Below are positions 51,196-61,082 of a DNA stretch of 64,000 nt, piece by piece. The stretch's first letter is position 1; every line of letters starts with the position of its first letter. The stretch is from contig NZ_JADJTF010000001.1 in the NCBI RefSeq assembly GCF_016711335.1, positions 1,860,001-1,924,000 on the forward strand. The letters run 5' to 3'. The DNA comes from Thiofilum sp. (GTDB lineage: Bacteria; Pseudomonadota; Gammaproteobacteria; Thiotrichales; Thiotrichaceae). The notes below the pieces were generated by a model. It was not told the DNA's origin, did not search any database, and was given only the letters and a program-made list of their open reading frames with translations. Both the position numbers and the translations under genes were made by a program.

Positions 51196-54132
51196 ATGAA
51201 AATTAAGTTTGATAGCTCCCAAGCCTACCAACAACAAGCGGTTGCTGCTTTTACAGGATTGTTTGAAGGTCAACCACTGAATCAAGGCGATTTTACCGTA
51301 ACGATTAATGCCCAAAATCAGTCAGTGAGTAACAACTTGAGTTTGTTTGCCGTAGAGTTGGGAGCAATCAGTAATAATATTGCCTTGCATCCAGACGACA
51401 TTTATAAAAACCTTGTGAGTGTTCAAGAGCACAACGATATTGAACCAATCAGTCGCGCTGAGTTTGATAAAAACGGCTTAAATTTTTCGGTAGAAATGGA
51501 AACAGGTACAGGTAAAACTTACGTTTATTTACGTACCATTTTTGAATTAAGCCAAAAGTATGGCTTTAAGAAGTTTGTCATTGTTGTGCCCAGCGTAGCG
51601 ATTCGTGAGGGCACACTTAAAAATCTCGAAATGACGGCTGAACACTTCAAAAGCCTGTATAACAATATCGAGTTTGAGCATTTTGTTTACGACAGTAAAA
51701 AAGCCAGTCGTTTGCGCCAATTTGCCAGTAAGAATATCTTGCAAATTATGGTGATTAACATTGATGCCTTCCGTAAAGATTTTTCGGATAGTGAAGATAC
51801 CAAAAAAAGTAATGTGATCTTTAAGGAGAGCGACACGCTATCAGGGCGTAAGCCGATTGAGTTTGTTCAAGCCACTCAGCCCTTGGTCATTATTGACGAG
51901 CCGCAAAGCGTAGATAACACGCCAAAAGCACAAGAAGCCATAAAAGCGCTCAATCCTGCCTGTATTTTGCGTTTTTCAGCCACCCATAAAAATCCCTATA
52001 ATCTTGTTTATAAGCTCGATCCTGTTAAAGCCTATGAGCTACGTTTGGTGAAACAGATTGTGGTTGCCTCCGTACAAGGTGAAAATGCCCAAAATGCGGC
52101 TTATATCAAGCTGCTGGAAGTGGATAATAAAAAGGGTATTCGGGCAAAAGTACGCATTCAAGTACAAGGCAATAATGAGGTAAAAGAAAAAGATATTTGG
52201 GTTAAGCAAAACGATGATTTGTACCTAAAATCCAATGAGCGCTTTATGTATAAAGAAGGCTTTCAGGTATTAGAAATTAGTGCTGAACCCGATAACTCGT
52301 ATATTGATTTTAACTCTGGGCGCATCATGCTCGGTCAAGAGCAAGGTGGGATTAAAGAGGATATTGCTTCCGTTCAAATAGAGCGCACTATTCGTAAACA
52401 TCTTGATAAAGAACTGCAACTCAAAGATAAAGGCATTAAGGTCTTGAGCTTGTTTTTTATTGATAAAGTAGCGAACTACCGTATTTATGATGAAGAAGGC
52501 AAGGCGCAAAAAGGCAAATTTGCCCAGCAATTTGAAGATCATTATAACAGGCTCATCGCTTTACCTCAGTACAAGGCTTTAGGACTGCATCCCGTCGAAA
52601 CGCTGCATAACGGCTATTTTTCAGCAGATAAAAAAGGTGTACTTAAAGACACCAATGGCAGTACACAAGCGGACGATGATACCTATAGCTTGATTATGAG
52701 GGAGAAAGAAAAGCTGTTATCAATGGATACCCCATTGAAGTTTATCTTTTCGCACTCTGCCTTGCGTGAGGGTTGGGATAATCCAAACGTTTTTCAAATT
52801 TGTACCCTCAATGAGACGCAATCTGTCACCAAAAAACGCCAAGAAATAGGGCGTGGTTTGCGCTTGCCCGTCAATAAAGACGGTGTGAGAGTTTTTGACG
52901 ATACCATTAACAAGCTCACCATTATCGCCAATGAAAGTTATGATGCTTTTGCGGCGAGTCTGCAAAAAGAATACGAAGAAGATTGCGGTGTGACCTTTGG
53001 TAAAGTGCCAGTACACGCCTTTAAGAATCTTGTCACGATGGTGGAGGGTGAAGAAAAAGCCTTTGATACCGAACAAACCCAGCAAGTGTTTGCTGAGTTG
53101 GTAAAAAGTGGCATTTTGGATAAAAACGGAAAAATTACCGATAAGTTCACTCCTAGCAAACAAGGCTTTACCTTGGGCTTATCGGCTGATTTTGCTCCCC
53201 AAGAATCGGCAGTGATAGAAGTTTTACAAAGCTATGAACTATCACGCCACATTCGCAAGGATGAAGAACCGAAGCGAATGCGGCTCAATAAACAAGTCTT
53301 TCTTGATCCTGATTTTGAGATTTTGTGGGAAAAAATTAAGTACAAAACCACTTATAACGTGAAGTATGAAACCGCTGATTTGATTAAGGTTTGTGCAAAT
53401 GCTATTCGTATCATGTCAAAGATTGAGGCGGTAAAGGTCGTCTATCGTGAGGATAGTGTGAGTGTTGAGGTAAAAGGTGTCACGACAACCAATATTCGCA
53501 ATCAGGATGTGAACATTGAATACACAGGCAGCTTGCCGGATATGTTGGCATACCTACAAAAACAAACCGAACTCACCAGACGGACGCTAGTTGAGATTAT
53601 TAAGCAAAGTGGGCGCATTGCTGAGTTTGCTATCAATCCGCAACGGTTTATGGATGAGGTTGCCACAATTATTAAAAAAGAGCTGCATAAGTTGATGATT
53701 AACGGCATTGAGTACGAAAAGCTCACCGTTGGTGAAACGTATTATCGTATGGGGCTGTTTGAAGACGATGACCTCAAAGAATACTTTGAGCAATGTATTC
53801 GTGTACAAAAATCCGTTTTTGAAACAATACCTTATGATTCAGAGATAGAGCGTAAATTTGCCGAAGTTCTTGATGAGCGCGAAGATATTAAGCTGTTTGT
53901 AAAGTTGCCCTCTTGGTTCAAAATCGAAACACCCATTGGCACATATAACCCTGATTGGGCGATTGTGAAGAAGGGTGATGAGAAGTTGTACCTTGTTCGT
54001 GAGACGAAGGGCGATACCTTTAAAGCCAAAGGTGGTCGTGCTGGGGAGGCTGAAAAAATTCATTGTGGACGCAAACATTTTGAGGCGTTAAGCGTGGATT
54101 TTGAGGTGGTGTCAAGCGCTAGCGCGATTTAG
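51196..54132 (+). CDS. res: Type III restriction endonuclease, Res subunit
   Basis: 978 residues. Superfamily 2 helicase: Walker A METGTGKTYVYLRT, Walker B VIIDEPQSVD, motif III LRFSATH, motif V/VI ALREGWDNPNVFQICTLNE and RQEIGRGLRLPV. The C-terminal endonuclease has NPDWAIVKKGDEKLYLVRETKG, the PD...ExK motif. Translocates on ATP and cuts unmodified DNA with Mod. No frameshift, so the cassette looks functional. Confidence 0.94.
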   Translation: MKIKFDSSQAYQQQAVAAFTGLFEGQPLNQGDFTVTINAQNQSVSNNLSLFAVELGAISNNIALHPDDIYKNLVSVQEHNDIEPISRAEFDKNGLNFSVEMETGTGKTYVYLRTIFELSQKYGFKKFVIVVPSVAIREGTLKNLEMTAEHFKSLYNNIEFEHFVYDSKKASRLRQFASKNILQIMVINIDAFRKDFSDSEDTKKSNVIFKESDTLSGRKPIEFVQATQPLVIIDEPQSVDNTPKAQEAIKALNPACILRFSATHKNPYNLVYKLDPVKAYELRLVKQIVVASVQGENAQNAAYIKLLEVDNKKGIRAKVRIQVQGNNEVKEKDIWVKQNDDLYLKSNERFMYKEGFQVLEISAEPDNSYIDFNSGRIMLGQEQGGIKEDIASVQIERTIRKHLDKELQLKDKGIKVLSLFFIDKVANYRIYDEEGKAQKGKFAQQFEDHYNRLIALPQYKALGLHPVETLHNGYFSADKKGVLKDTNGSTQADDDTYSLIMREKEKLLSMDTPLKFIFSHSALREGWDNPNVFQICTLNETQSVTKKRQEIGRGLRLPVNKDGVRVFDDTINKLTIIANESYDAFAASLQKEYEEDCGVTFGKVPVHAFKNLVTMVEGEEKAFDTEQTQQVFAELVKSGILDKNGKITDKFTPSKQGFTLGLSADFAPQESAVIEVLQSYELSRHIRKDEEPKRMRLNKQVFLDPDFEILWEKIKYKTTYNVKYETADLIKVCANAIRIMSKIEAVKVVYREDSVSVEVKGVTTTNIRNQDVNIEYTGSLPDMLAYLQKQTELTRRTLVEIIKQSGRIAEFAINPQRFMDEVATIIKKELHKLMINGIEYEKLTVGETYYRMGLFEDDDLKEYFEQCIRVQKSVFETIPYDSEIERKFAEVLDEREDIKLFVKLPSWFKIETPIGTYNPDWAIVKKGDEKLYLVRETKGDTFKAKGGRAGEAEKIHCGRKHFEALSVDFEVVSSASAI

Positions 54133-54244
54133 AGTAGATTTTTCATGGTTTTATTGGGTTTAATCAAAGTGCTTATAGTCCATCTTATGCTTCACTAAGC
54201 GGCTAGGTTTTTGGGTGCTACATGACAAAATAATTTCTTCAGTA

Positions 54245-54285
54245 TTGGAAATTATCATACTTGTAATATTAGAAGATGTTAAAAT
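54245..54285 (+). promoter_or_regulatory. Candidate FNR-type site and -10 box before ccoG
   Basis: TTGGA-AATT-ATCAT (54245-54258) matches 7 of 10 FNR consensus bases. TAAAAT at 54280-54285 would place the start near 54292, putting the site centre about 41 bases upstream, the normal class II position. The geometry is better than the match; treat as tentative. Confidence 0.3.
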
Positions 54286-54365
54286 ACCCCTTCTTCTTCA
54301 CAAAGTAGTCACGGTGCTCACTAAACAACGCCACTACTTTTTTCATTTGGAGCGTAAGAGTCTTC

Positions 54366-55775
54366 ATGAGTAATGAACAAATTATTCAACCCCATACTAA
54401 AGTACAACCCCGTAGTGTACAGGGGCGCTTTAGAACCCTTAAAACAGGCATTTTAATCTTTGCTTATGCCATGTTTTTCATTCTACCGTGGTTACGTTGG
54501 GAGCGACCTTACGGTCCAGATCAACTGATTTTATTCGATATTCCAGCGCGGCGTTACTACCTGTTTGATCTCGTCATGCATGCCCAAGATGTATTCTGGC
54601 TAACCGCCTTATTATTCTTGGCTGCGGTATTATTGTTCTTTGTGACCACCTTACTAGGGCGGGTATTCTGCGGTTATTTCTGCTTTCAGACGCTGTGGGT
54701 CGACGCCTTCCGTTTCATCGAAAGCAAAATTCAAGGGGATCGGGTAGCGCGTATTCGTTTGGATAAACAACCTTGGAATGGTGAAAAAGTCCTTAAAAAA
54801 GGCGGTACTCATGCCCTATGGTTATTGCTCTCCTTCTGGACAGGTTTAACCTTTGTGCTCTATTGGGGTGATGCTTTTGAATTAACGGCGCAATTCTTTA
54901 CCGGACAAGCACCTACTGCTGCCTATGGAACTGCATTTATTCTAATGACCACTACCTATTTAGCCGCAGGTTGGATGCAGGAATATGTTTGTATTCACAT
55001 TTGTCCGTATTCACGTTTTCAAAGTGTGATGTTTGATATTGATACCTTGATTGTGTCCTATGACAAAAATCGCGGCGAGGGTACAACAGGGCGTATTAAA
55101 CCTATCAAAGATATGCGTGAGCGTGACAACCGTGTGGCACAGGGACATGGTGATTGTATTGATTGTGGTTATTGTGTGCAGGTATGTCCTACCGGAATTG
55201 ATATTCGAGATGGCTTACAGATTAGCTGCATCCATTGCGCTCTATGTATTGATGCTTGTGACTCCATTATGGATAAACAAGGCTGGCCGCGTGGTCTAGT
55301 ACGCTATACGTCAGAAAATGAATTGGGTGGTAAGAAAACACAATTCTTAAAACTGCGGACTGTGGGCTATGGTATTGCGACCTTATTAGCATCGGTTTAT
55401 CTGGTATGGATGATTAGCTCGACTAAGCAGCTAGAGTTATCCATTGTGCAGGTGCGTAATCCACTCTTTGTAACACTCTCTGATGGACGAGTGCGCAATA
55501 GTTATGAGGTTAAAATTAATAATAAGGCGATGGCTCCCGCGCGTTATAAGCTCGAATTAGAGGGTTTAGAGGGTGCTGAGTTGAGTTTGGGCAATAATGT
55601 CAGTGATATTGTAGTAAAACCGGATAGTAGTCTGCGTCTTTATGCACAGGTGATTTATATGCCCCCGACCACGGGTAGTATTAGCAAAAATCGGGAATTT
55701 ACCTTTAAACTAACGCCTCTTGAAGGTGAAGTGCAGCAACCTGAAGTGGTTATTTCCCATTTTATGTTGCCTTAA
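54366..55775 (+). CDS. ccoG: Cytochrome c oxidase accessory protein CcoG (FixG), polyferredoxin-like
   Basis: 469 residues, five membrane helices. Signature FCGYFCFQTLWVDAFR, CPYSRFQSVMFD and two [4Fe-4S] sets, CIDCGYCVQVCPTGID and CIHCALCIDACD. A C-terminal Ig-like periplasmic domain follows. Involved in copper reduction and delivery for cbb3 assembly. First gene of ccoGHIS, here 6.4 kb downstream of ccoNOQP because the restriction cassette lies between. Confidence 0.94.
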   Translation: MSNEQIIQPHTKVQPRSVQGRFRTLKTGILIFAYAMFFILPWLRWERPYGPDQLILFDIPARRYYLFDLVMHAQDVFWLTALLFLAAVLLFFVTTLLGRVFCGYFCFQTLWVDAFRFIESKIQGDRVARIRLDKQPWNGEKVLKKGGTHALWLLLSFWTGLTFVLYWGDAFELTAQFFTGQAPTAAYGTAFILMTTTYLAAGWMQEYVCIHICPYSRFQSVMFDIDTLIVSYDKNRGEGTTGRIKPIKDMRERDNRVAQGHGDCIDCGYCVQVCPTGIDIRDGLQISCIHCALCIDACDSIMDKQGWPRGLVRYTSENELGGKKTQFLKLRTVGYGIATLLASVYLVWMISSTKQLELSIVQVRNPLFVTLSDGRVRNSYEVKINNKAMAPARYKLELEGLEGAELSLGNNVSDIVVKPDSSLRLYAQVIYMPPTTGSISKNREFTFKLTPLEGEVQQPEVVISHFMLP

Positions 55776-55793
55776 GGTATTGGATAATCAGGC

Positions 55794-56648
55794 ATGGAAA
55801 ATCAAAGTCTACTTTTAACATTAACACTAGGAACGGGGCTTTCTTTTGTGCTGTTCTTTGTGTTTTATCTAGGGTTAAAGCTCAGTAGTAAGCTCTCTAG
55901 TTTATTAACCATTTTAGCGGTAGAAATTATTTATATCCCGCTAGTGGCGCTGAATTGGCCCGGATTAGATGTCTTTGCGATTCATTTTGCCTTTTTTACT
56001 ATGGTTCCTTATGGCTTGGGGATGATTACCAGTCAGCGCGACACCCAACGCCGTTATGATAAGTTGCAAGGTCGCCCAATGGATACTCCAGCGCAAAAAT
56101 GGCGTATCCATTGGGTTCCTGCCACTATTGTAGGATTTTTTATAGTTTTGGCTTGTGTGGATGCGCTGATCATTACGCTAGCTAATAAGGGTGCAGATAC
56201 GAGTTTTATGCAGCGCTTTTTGCCGGAACCTCGCTCTGGGAATGCTCCCACTTCGACCTTTCCGGGGGTGGTTTCACATAACTATAAAGAAAAATATGAC
56301 CAATTTAATAGCTATATCAATCAATTAAAAGCCCAACATGATCGCGGCTGGAAGCTTACCGAAGGTTGGCAGTCCAAACCCATAGTGGGGCAAGATACTC
56401 CTTTTAAAGTGAGCTTAGTGGATCGTGAAGGTAAACCTATCACTCAAGGGCAAGCACAAGTTATTTTTCTTAGACCCTCTAATCAAAAACTAGACCAAAC
56501 CCTAGATTTAGCAGAAACAGCGCCCGGACAGTATGGCACGCAAGTACAATTACCAGAGCCGGGCTTATGGCAACTGGTGATTAAAATTCAACAAAATAAT
56601 CAGCTACATGAAGTGAAAGGCACAACGTGGGTTCAACCAGCCTCTTAA
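55794..56648 (+). CDS. ccoH: FixH/CcoH-domain protein with extra N-terminal membrane region
   Basis: 284 residues. The C-terminal half (about 110-284) is FixH: one membrane helix (VPATIVGFFIVLACVDALI), SHNYKEKYDQFNSYINQLKAQHDRGW (key residues HNY, RGW) and an Ig-like fold. The N-terminal 110 residues add three hydrophobic helices; typical CcoH is about 150-180 residues. Assembly factor for cbb3 oxidase. Eighteen bases after ccoG and overlapping ccoI by 22. Confidence 0.86.
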   Translation: MENQSLLLTLTLGTGLSFVLFFVFYLGLKLSSKLSSLLTILAVEIIYIPLVALNWPGLDVFAIHFAFFTMVPYGLGMITSQRDTQRRYDKLQGRPMDTPAQKWRIHWVPATIVGFFIVLACVDALIITLANKGADTSFMQRFLPEPRSGNAPTSTFPGVVSHNYKEKYDQFNSYINQLKAQHDRGWKLTEGWQSKPIVGQDTPFKVSLVDREGKPITQGQAQVIFLRPSNQKLDQTLDLAETAPGQYGTQVQLPEPGLWQLVIKIQQNNQLHEVKGTTWVQPAS

Positions 56649-59047
56649 ATTCGGGATGCTTTCACTGTGGTTTACCGATTCCAGAAGGTACTATTTATAG
56701 TGCAGAGGTATTAGGGGAAACGCGTCAATTTTGTTGTATGGGTTGCCAAGCAGTCGCTGAGGCGATAGTCGCTAATGGATTGACCGATTTTTATCGGTTT
56801 CGTACTGATGTGAGTACTAAACCAGAGGCGCTAGTACCGGAGGCTTTACGTCAATTACAGATTTATGATGAGCCGGAGCTACAAAAAAGCTTTGTACAGG
56901 TTAAAGCAGGCGAGGAGCGTGAGGCGGCTTTAATCATGGAGGGCATTGTTTGTGCTGCCTGCGTGTGGCTCAATGAACATCATGTCAAACACCTCCCCGG
57001 TGTATTAGATTTTAGAATTAATTACTCTACCCATCGCGCCACCTTGCGTTGGGACAATTCCCGTGTGGTCTTAAGCACCATTCTCAAAGCCATTTCTGAT
57101 ATTGGCTATTTAGCTCATCCCTTTGACCCCGGACGTATGCAAGCCCTGCAAAAGAAGGAAAAATCCATAGCCCTGCGACGGGTCGCTGTGGCAGGGCTAG
57201 GTATGATGCAGGTGATGATGATTGCCGTGGCGATGTATGTGGGAGCCTACTCGGATATGACTGAAGGCATGCGTGGCTTTCTACGCTGGATCAGTCTAAT
57301 CATGACTATCCCAGTAGTCTTTTATTCTGCGGGGGTGTTTTTTACCTCGGCGTGGCGCGATTTGCGACGTGGACGCTTCGGGATGGATGTCCCGGTATCT
57401 ATTGCCATAGCCGTTGCTTTTAGCGCTAGTGTGTGGGCAACGCTTTACAATACGGGTGAAGTGTATTTTGATTCGGTGACGATGTTTACCTTCTTTTTGT
57501 TGACAGGGCGTTTCTTAGAAATGCAGGCACGACATAAAGCAGGACAAGTCGCTGAAGAGTTAGTCCGCTTATTACCCGCTACGGCGATACGTTTACGTGA
57601 CGGTGAACAACAAGTGGTGGCTGTTAATGCTTTAGAGATTAATGATCAGGTATTAATCAAGCCCGGCGAAATTGTGCCAGCCGATGGCATAGTGTTAGAG
57701 GGGATTAGTAGTATTAATGAGTCCCTTTTGAGTGGTGAAAGCTTACCAACTACTAAGCAAATAGGTGATACATTAGTAGGGGGTACGGTTAATTTAGAAA
57801 GCCCACTGGTGATGCAGGTACAAAAAGTCGGGGACAGTACGGTACTCGCGGCTATTATTCGTCTTTTAGAGCGAGCGCAATCGGAAAAGCCACAATTAGC
57901 ACGGTTAGCTGAAAAAGTAGCTTCTCGCTTTGTGCCGCTAATTCTGATCACTGCGGTAGCCGTCTTTAGTTCTTGGCAGATGCAGGGTTCTAATGAAGCG
58001 TTCTGGATTGCTTTATCGGTATTGGTGATTACTTGTCCTTGTGCCTTTTCCTTGGCGACCCCCGCCGCGTTAACAGCCGCCACAGGTTTACTAACCTCAC
58101 AAGGGGTGCTTACTACTCGTGGTCATGCTTTAGAAACCTTGGCACAAGTGACGCATGTTGTTTTCGATAAAACCGGAACCTTGACCACAGGGCATTTGGT
58201 ATTAACTGCCACCCAGCCTCTAGGGACGTTAAACGTGGAGGACTGTTTAAATGTAGCCGCAGGTTTAGAGCGTGTTTCTGAGCATCCGATGGCTCAAGCC
58301 TTATTAGTCAGTGCAACCAATCCTTCTGCCGTACAAAACGTTCAAGCCTATTCGGGACGTGGTTTAGCAGGGCAGTGGAATCATGCCACGATTAGAATTG
58401 GAACGACGGATTTTGTTGCTGAATTGGTGGGCTTAGAACCGCCTAATACGCATACCGATTCTAGTCAATCCATTATTTGGCTAGGGCAACAAGGTATGTG
58501 GTTAGCCCAGTTTTCCCTGCAAGATCATATCCGTGCCGATGCTCAACAAGCCGTTCAAGCGTTGCACCAACAAGGTATTAAAGTGTCCTTACTCAGCGGT
58601 GATCATCCCCATGTAGTCACCAAGGTAGCTGAGCAATTGGGTATTAAACAAGCCCTAGGTGCACAATTGCCGGCCGATAAGTTGGCGTATTTAAAGCAGC
58701 TCCAAGAGCAGGGCGAAATTGTGGTGATGGTCGGTGATGGTGTGAATGATGCACCGGTTCTTGCCGCAGCTCAGGTGTCATTAGCGATGGGTAGTGGTTC
58801 ACAATTAGCCCAAGCGAGTGCGGATATGGTGTTATTAAGTGAGCATCTGGAGCGCATTCCCTATGCGATTACGACCGCAAAACGTATGCAAACCATTATT
58901 AAGCAAAATTTTGCGTGGACGATTGGCTATAATTTAATTGCTATTCCTATTGCAGCCCTAGGTTGGGTCGCTCCTTGGCTTGCAGCTATTGGTATGTCTA
59001 TGAGTTCCTTAATTGTAGTCCTCAATGCTCTAAGGCTTAAAAATTAA
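56627..59047 (+). CDS. ccoI: Copper-translocating P-type ATPase for cbb3 assembly
   Basis: 806 residues from a GTG inside the end of ccoH, with AAAGG upstream. N-terminal zinc/copper-binding region CFHCGLPI...CCMGCQAV, an HMA-like domain GIVCAACVWLNEHHV, transmembrane metal site CPCAFS, phosphorylation site DKTGTLT, HP motif SEHPMAQAL and hinge GDGVNDAP. Moves copper across the inner membrane for the CcoN centre. The C-x-C variant FHCG and CPCAFS are typical of FixI/CcoI. Confidence 0.94.
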   Translation: MGSTSLLNSGCFHCGLPIPEGTIYSAEVLGETRQFCCMGCQAVAEAIVANGLTDFYRFRTDVSTKPEALVPEALRQLQIYDEPELQKSFVQVKAGEEREAALIMEGIVCAACVWLNEHHVKHLPGVLDFRINYSTHRATLRWDNSRVVLSTILKAISDIGYLAHPFDPGRMQALQKKEKSIALRRVAVAGLGMMQVMMIAVAMYVGAYSDMTEGMRGFLRWISLIMTIPVVFYSAGVFFTSAWRDLRRGRFGMDVPVSIAIAVAFSASVWATLYNTGEVYFDSVTMFTFFLLTGRFLEMQARHKAGQVAEELVRLLPATAIRLRDGEQQVVAVNALEINDQVLIKPGEIVPADGIVLEGISSINESLLSGESLPTTKQIGDTLVGGTVNLESPLVMQVQKVGDSTVLAAIIRLLERAQSEKPQLARLAEKVASRFVPLILITAVAVFSSWQMQGSNEAFWIALSVLVITCPCAFSLATPAALTAATGLLTSQGVLTTRGHALETLAQVTHVVFDKTGTLTTGHLVLTATQPLGTLNVEDCLNVAAGLERVSEHPMAQALLVSATNPSAVQNVQAYSGRGLAGQWNHATIRIGTTDFVAELVGLEPPNTHTDSSQSIIWLGQQGMWLAQFSLQDHIRADAQQAVQALHQQGIKVSLLSGDHPHVVTKVAEQLGIKQALGAQLPADKLAYLKQLQEQGEIVVMVGDGVNDAPVLAAAQVSLAMGSGSQLAQASADMVLLSEHLERIPYAITTAKRMQTIIKQNFAWTIGYNLIAIPIAALGWVAPWLAAIGMSMSSLIVVLNALRLKN

Positions 59048-59173
59048 TAATCTAGCGCGTGATAAATTGTGATAATTTTCATATAGAAAATTGAATAGCA
59101 ACGTTTCATTAATTCAAATTAGATGATACATTAATTCTAAACCACTAATCCTAATGAAAGAGAATGATCTACT

Positions 59174-59380
59174 ATGGATGCTCTTTATATGCTGATTCCT
59201 ATTGCTATAGGAGTCATGTTTGTGATCGTAATCGCTTTTATTTATACGGTGAAAAGTGGTCAATATGATGATCTGGAGGGACCAGCGCATCGTATTTTAA
59301 TGGATGATGATGATCCCCGTATTCCGCATCAATCTACTGAACCCCAACCAACCAGCCCCTCAGATAAATTGAAAGAGTAG
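59174..59380 (+). CDS. ccoS: cbb3 oxidase maturation protein CcoS
   Basis: 68 residues. One membrane helix, then SGQYDDLEGPAHRILMDDDDP, the diagnostic CcoS stretch (QYDDLEGPAxRIL). Needed for cofactor insertion into CcoN. Ends the ccoGHIS set. Confidence 0.94.
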   Translation: MDALYMLIPIAIGVMFVIVIAFIYTVKSGQYDDLEGPAHRILMDDDDPRIPHQSTEPQPTSPSDKLKE

Positions 59381-59641
59381 TAGCTGATTTTTGCATTAGT
59401 GTTTAATTTTAAGCCTTTTGTCAAAAATTTTGCTATCCACTACGCATAACTGACTGAGATGTCCTATTCTCAGTGGTAGGTTGCTGTATAGAAAGAGTTT
59501 ATTAATGTGTTGTTTTATCCGTAAACCAAGTGTTTATATCCGGTAAGGGATGACCGGATAGCCGTAACGTCGCACCATAAGCGTTATCAGGATGGGTGGT
59601 GTCGTGCTGGCTAAAAATCTCAACAAGGAGAATTGTTTTTT

Positions 59642-60574
59642 ATGTCAGATAGAAGGTTACAGGTCTTTCATGCTGTTGCAAGACTCTTAAGTTTCACTAA
59701 GGCTGCTGAAGTATTGCATATGACACAGCCTGCCGTGACTTTCCAAATTCGTCAATTAGAGGATCAATTTGATACCCGTTTATTTGATCGTACCCATAAT
59801 CGCGTCACTTTAACCGAAGCGGGGCAAATAGTTTTTGAATATGCGGAGAGGATTTTTGAGCTTTATAACGAAATGGAAAATGCCATTCGTGAAATGACGG
59901 ATGATATTAGTGGTTCACTGACCATCGGTGCTAGCACGACGATTTCCGAGTATATGCTACCGGCATTATTAGGTGATTTTAAATCTAAAAACTCGGATGT
60001 GAAATTACGCCTACGCGTATCTAATACCGAGGGTATTGTGTCAATGGTGGAAAATAATGTCATTGACCTCGGTGTGGTTGAAGGACCTGTTTCTAATAAA
60101 AACTTATTGGTCGAAGTGTGCCGTCACGATGAGCTGGTATTAATTGTGCCGCCCCATCATGAATTAGCGGGCAAGAGTTCGGTATCTGCCAAAGATATTC
60201 TGAAACATCCTTTTATTTGCCGTGAAGAAGGCTCAGGTACGCGTGAAGTCACCTTAGACTATATGAGTGCACAAGGTATTGATAAACACTCCCTCAGTAG
60301 TTGCTTAGAGTTAGGGAGTCCAGAAGCCGTCAAAGGGGCCGTTGAGGCTGGAATGGGGGTCTCGATAGTGTCTAGTGCCTCGATTAGTAAAGAGTTACGC
60401 TTAGGTAGTTTAGTACCCGTTAAACTTGACCCGCCTTTAGCACGCGATTTTTCGTTTGTGCGTCAGCGTCAAAAGTTCAAAGTACCTGCTATGGAAGAGT
60501 TGCTAGAGTTTGCCCGTAATTATTGTCAAAAAGCGCAACAAGAAGATCTGGTCAACAACCCTCCTTTAGCTTAG
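59642..60574 (+). CDS. LysR-family transcriptional regulator (CbbR/CysB-like group)
   Basis: 310 residues from ATG 59642, 11 bases after AAGGAG; a TTG at 59633 would sit on top of that site. N-terminal HTH RLLSFTKAAEVLHMTQPAVTFQIRQLE and a type 2 periplasmic-binding effector domain with LTIGASTTISEYMLP. The sequence is close to CbbR/YeiE-like regulators; target unknown. The 250 bases upstream hold no other gene. No divergent gene is present, unlike most LysR loci. Confidence 0.9.
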   Translation: MSDRRLQVFHAVARLLSFTKAAEVLHMTQPAVTFQIRQLEDQFDTRLFDRTHNRVTLTEAGQIVFEYAERIFELYNEMENAIREMTDDISGSLTIGASTTISEYMLPALLGDFKSKNSDVKLRLRVSNTEGIVSMVENNVIDLGVVEGPVSNKNLLVEVCRHDELVLIVPPHHELAGKSSVSAKDILKHPFICREEGSGTREVTLDYMSAQGIDKHSLSSCLELGSPEAVKGAVEAGMGVSIVSSASISKELRLGSLVPVKLDPPLARDFSFVRQRQKFKVPAMEELLEFARNYCQKAQQEDLVNNPPLA

Positions 60575-60687
60575 CTGAGGGATGGTTGTACTGAGTAAGA
60601 TGAGATTAAATGCAAACTAAACTATCAAAGGGTAAGCAGTTCTAAGATAATAAGCGCAGTTTTATTCTCTTTGAGTAGTTGAGATAC

Positions 60688-61068
60688 ATGTTACTAGGTT
60701 CACTCGCATCCCAAAAGCTCTCAGCTAGAGAGCAAGAGCTATTAAATCTGTTTCAATCTCTTGAGGACAGTCAGCAAAGCACCTTGTTGGCTTTTGCTAG
60801 CTTTTTAGTGAGTCGCCAAGCTCCTGCTCCTGATAAGACTCTGCCCACCCCTCAACTATTACGTAGACCCGAACAAGAAAGTGTTGTTAAGGCACTTAAG
60901 CGTCTTAAGGCTAGTTACTTTATGTTAGAGAGCGATGTATTACTACATGCCTCCTCAGCCCTCATGACAGAACACATTATGCAAGGTCGTCCTGCTGCGG
61001 AAGTGATTGATGAGCTAGAGCAATTATTTGCTAATACTTATCAACAATTGGTACTTAAAAATAGCTAA
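60688..61068 (+). CDS. Small helical protein of unknown function
   Basis: 126 residues from ATG 60688 (a TTG three codons earlier is possible). Almost all helical, with a proline-rich hinge near residues 45-60 and RRPEQESVVKALKRLKASYFMLE. No family recognised. It lies 14 bases before the AI-2E family transporter gene and probably shares its transcript. Confidence 0.65.
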   Translation: MLLGSLASQKLSAREQELLNLFQSLEDSQQSTLLAFASFLVSRQAPAPDKTLPTPQLLRRPEQESVVKALKRLKASYFMLESDVLLHASSALMTEHIMQGRPAAEVIDELEQLFANTYQQLVLKNS

Positions 61069-61082
61069 AGCTGAGGCATACT

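Noticed and set aside
52720..53163. Minus-strand frame of 147 codons inside res
   Set aside because: Antisense to the helicase motifs of an intact Res subunit.
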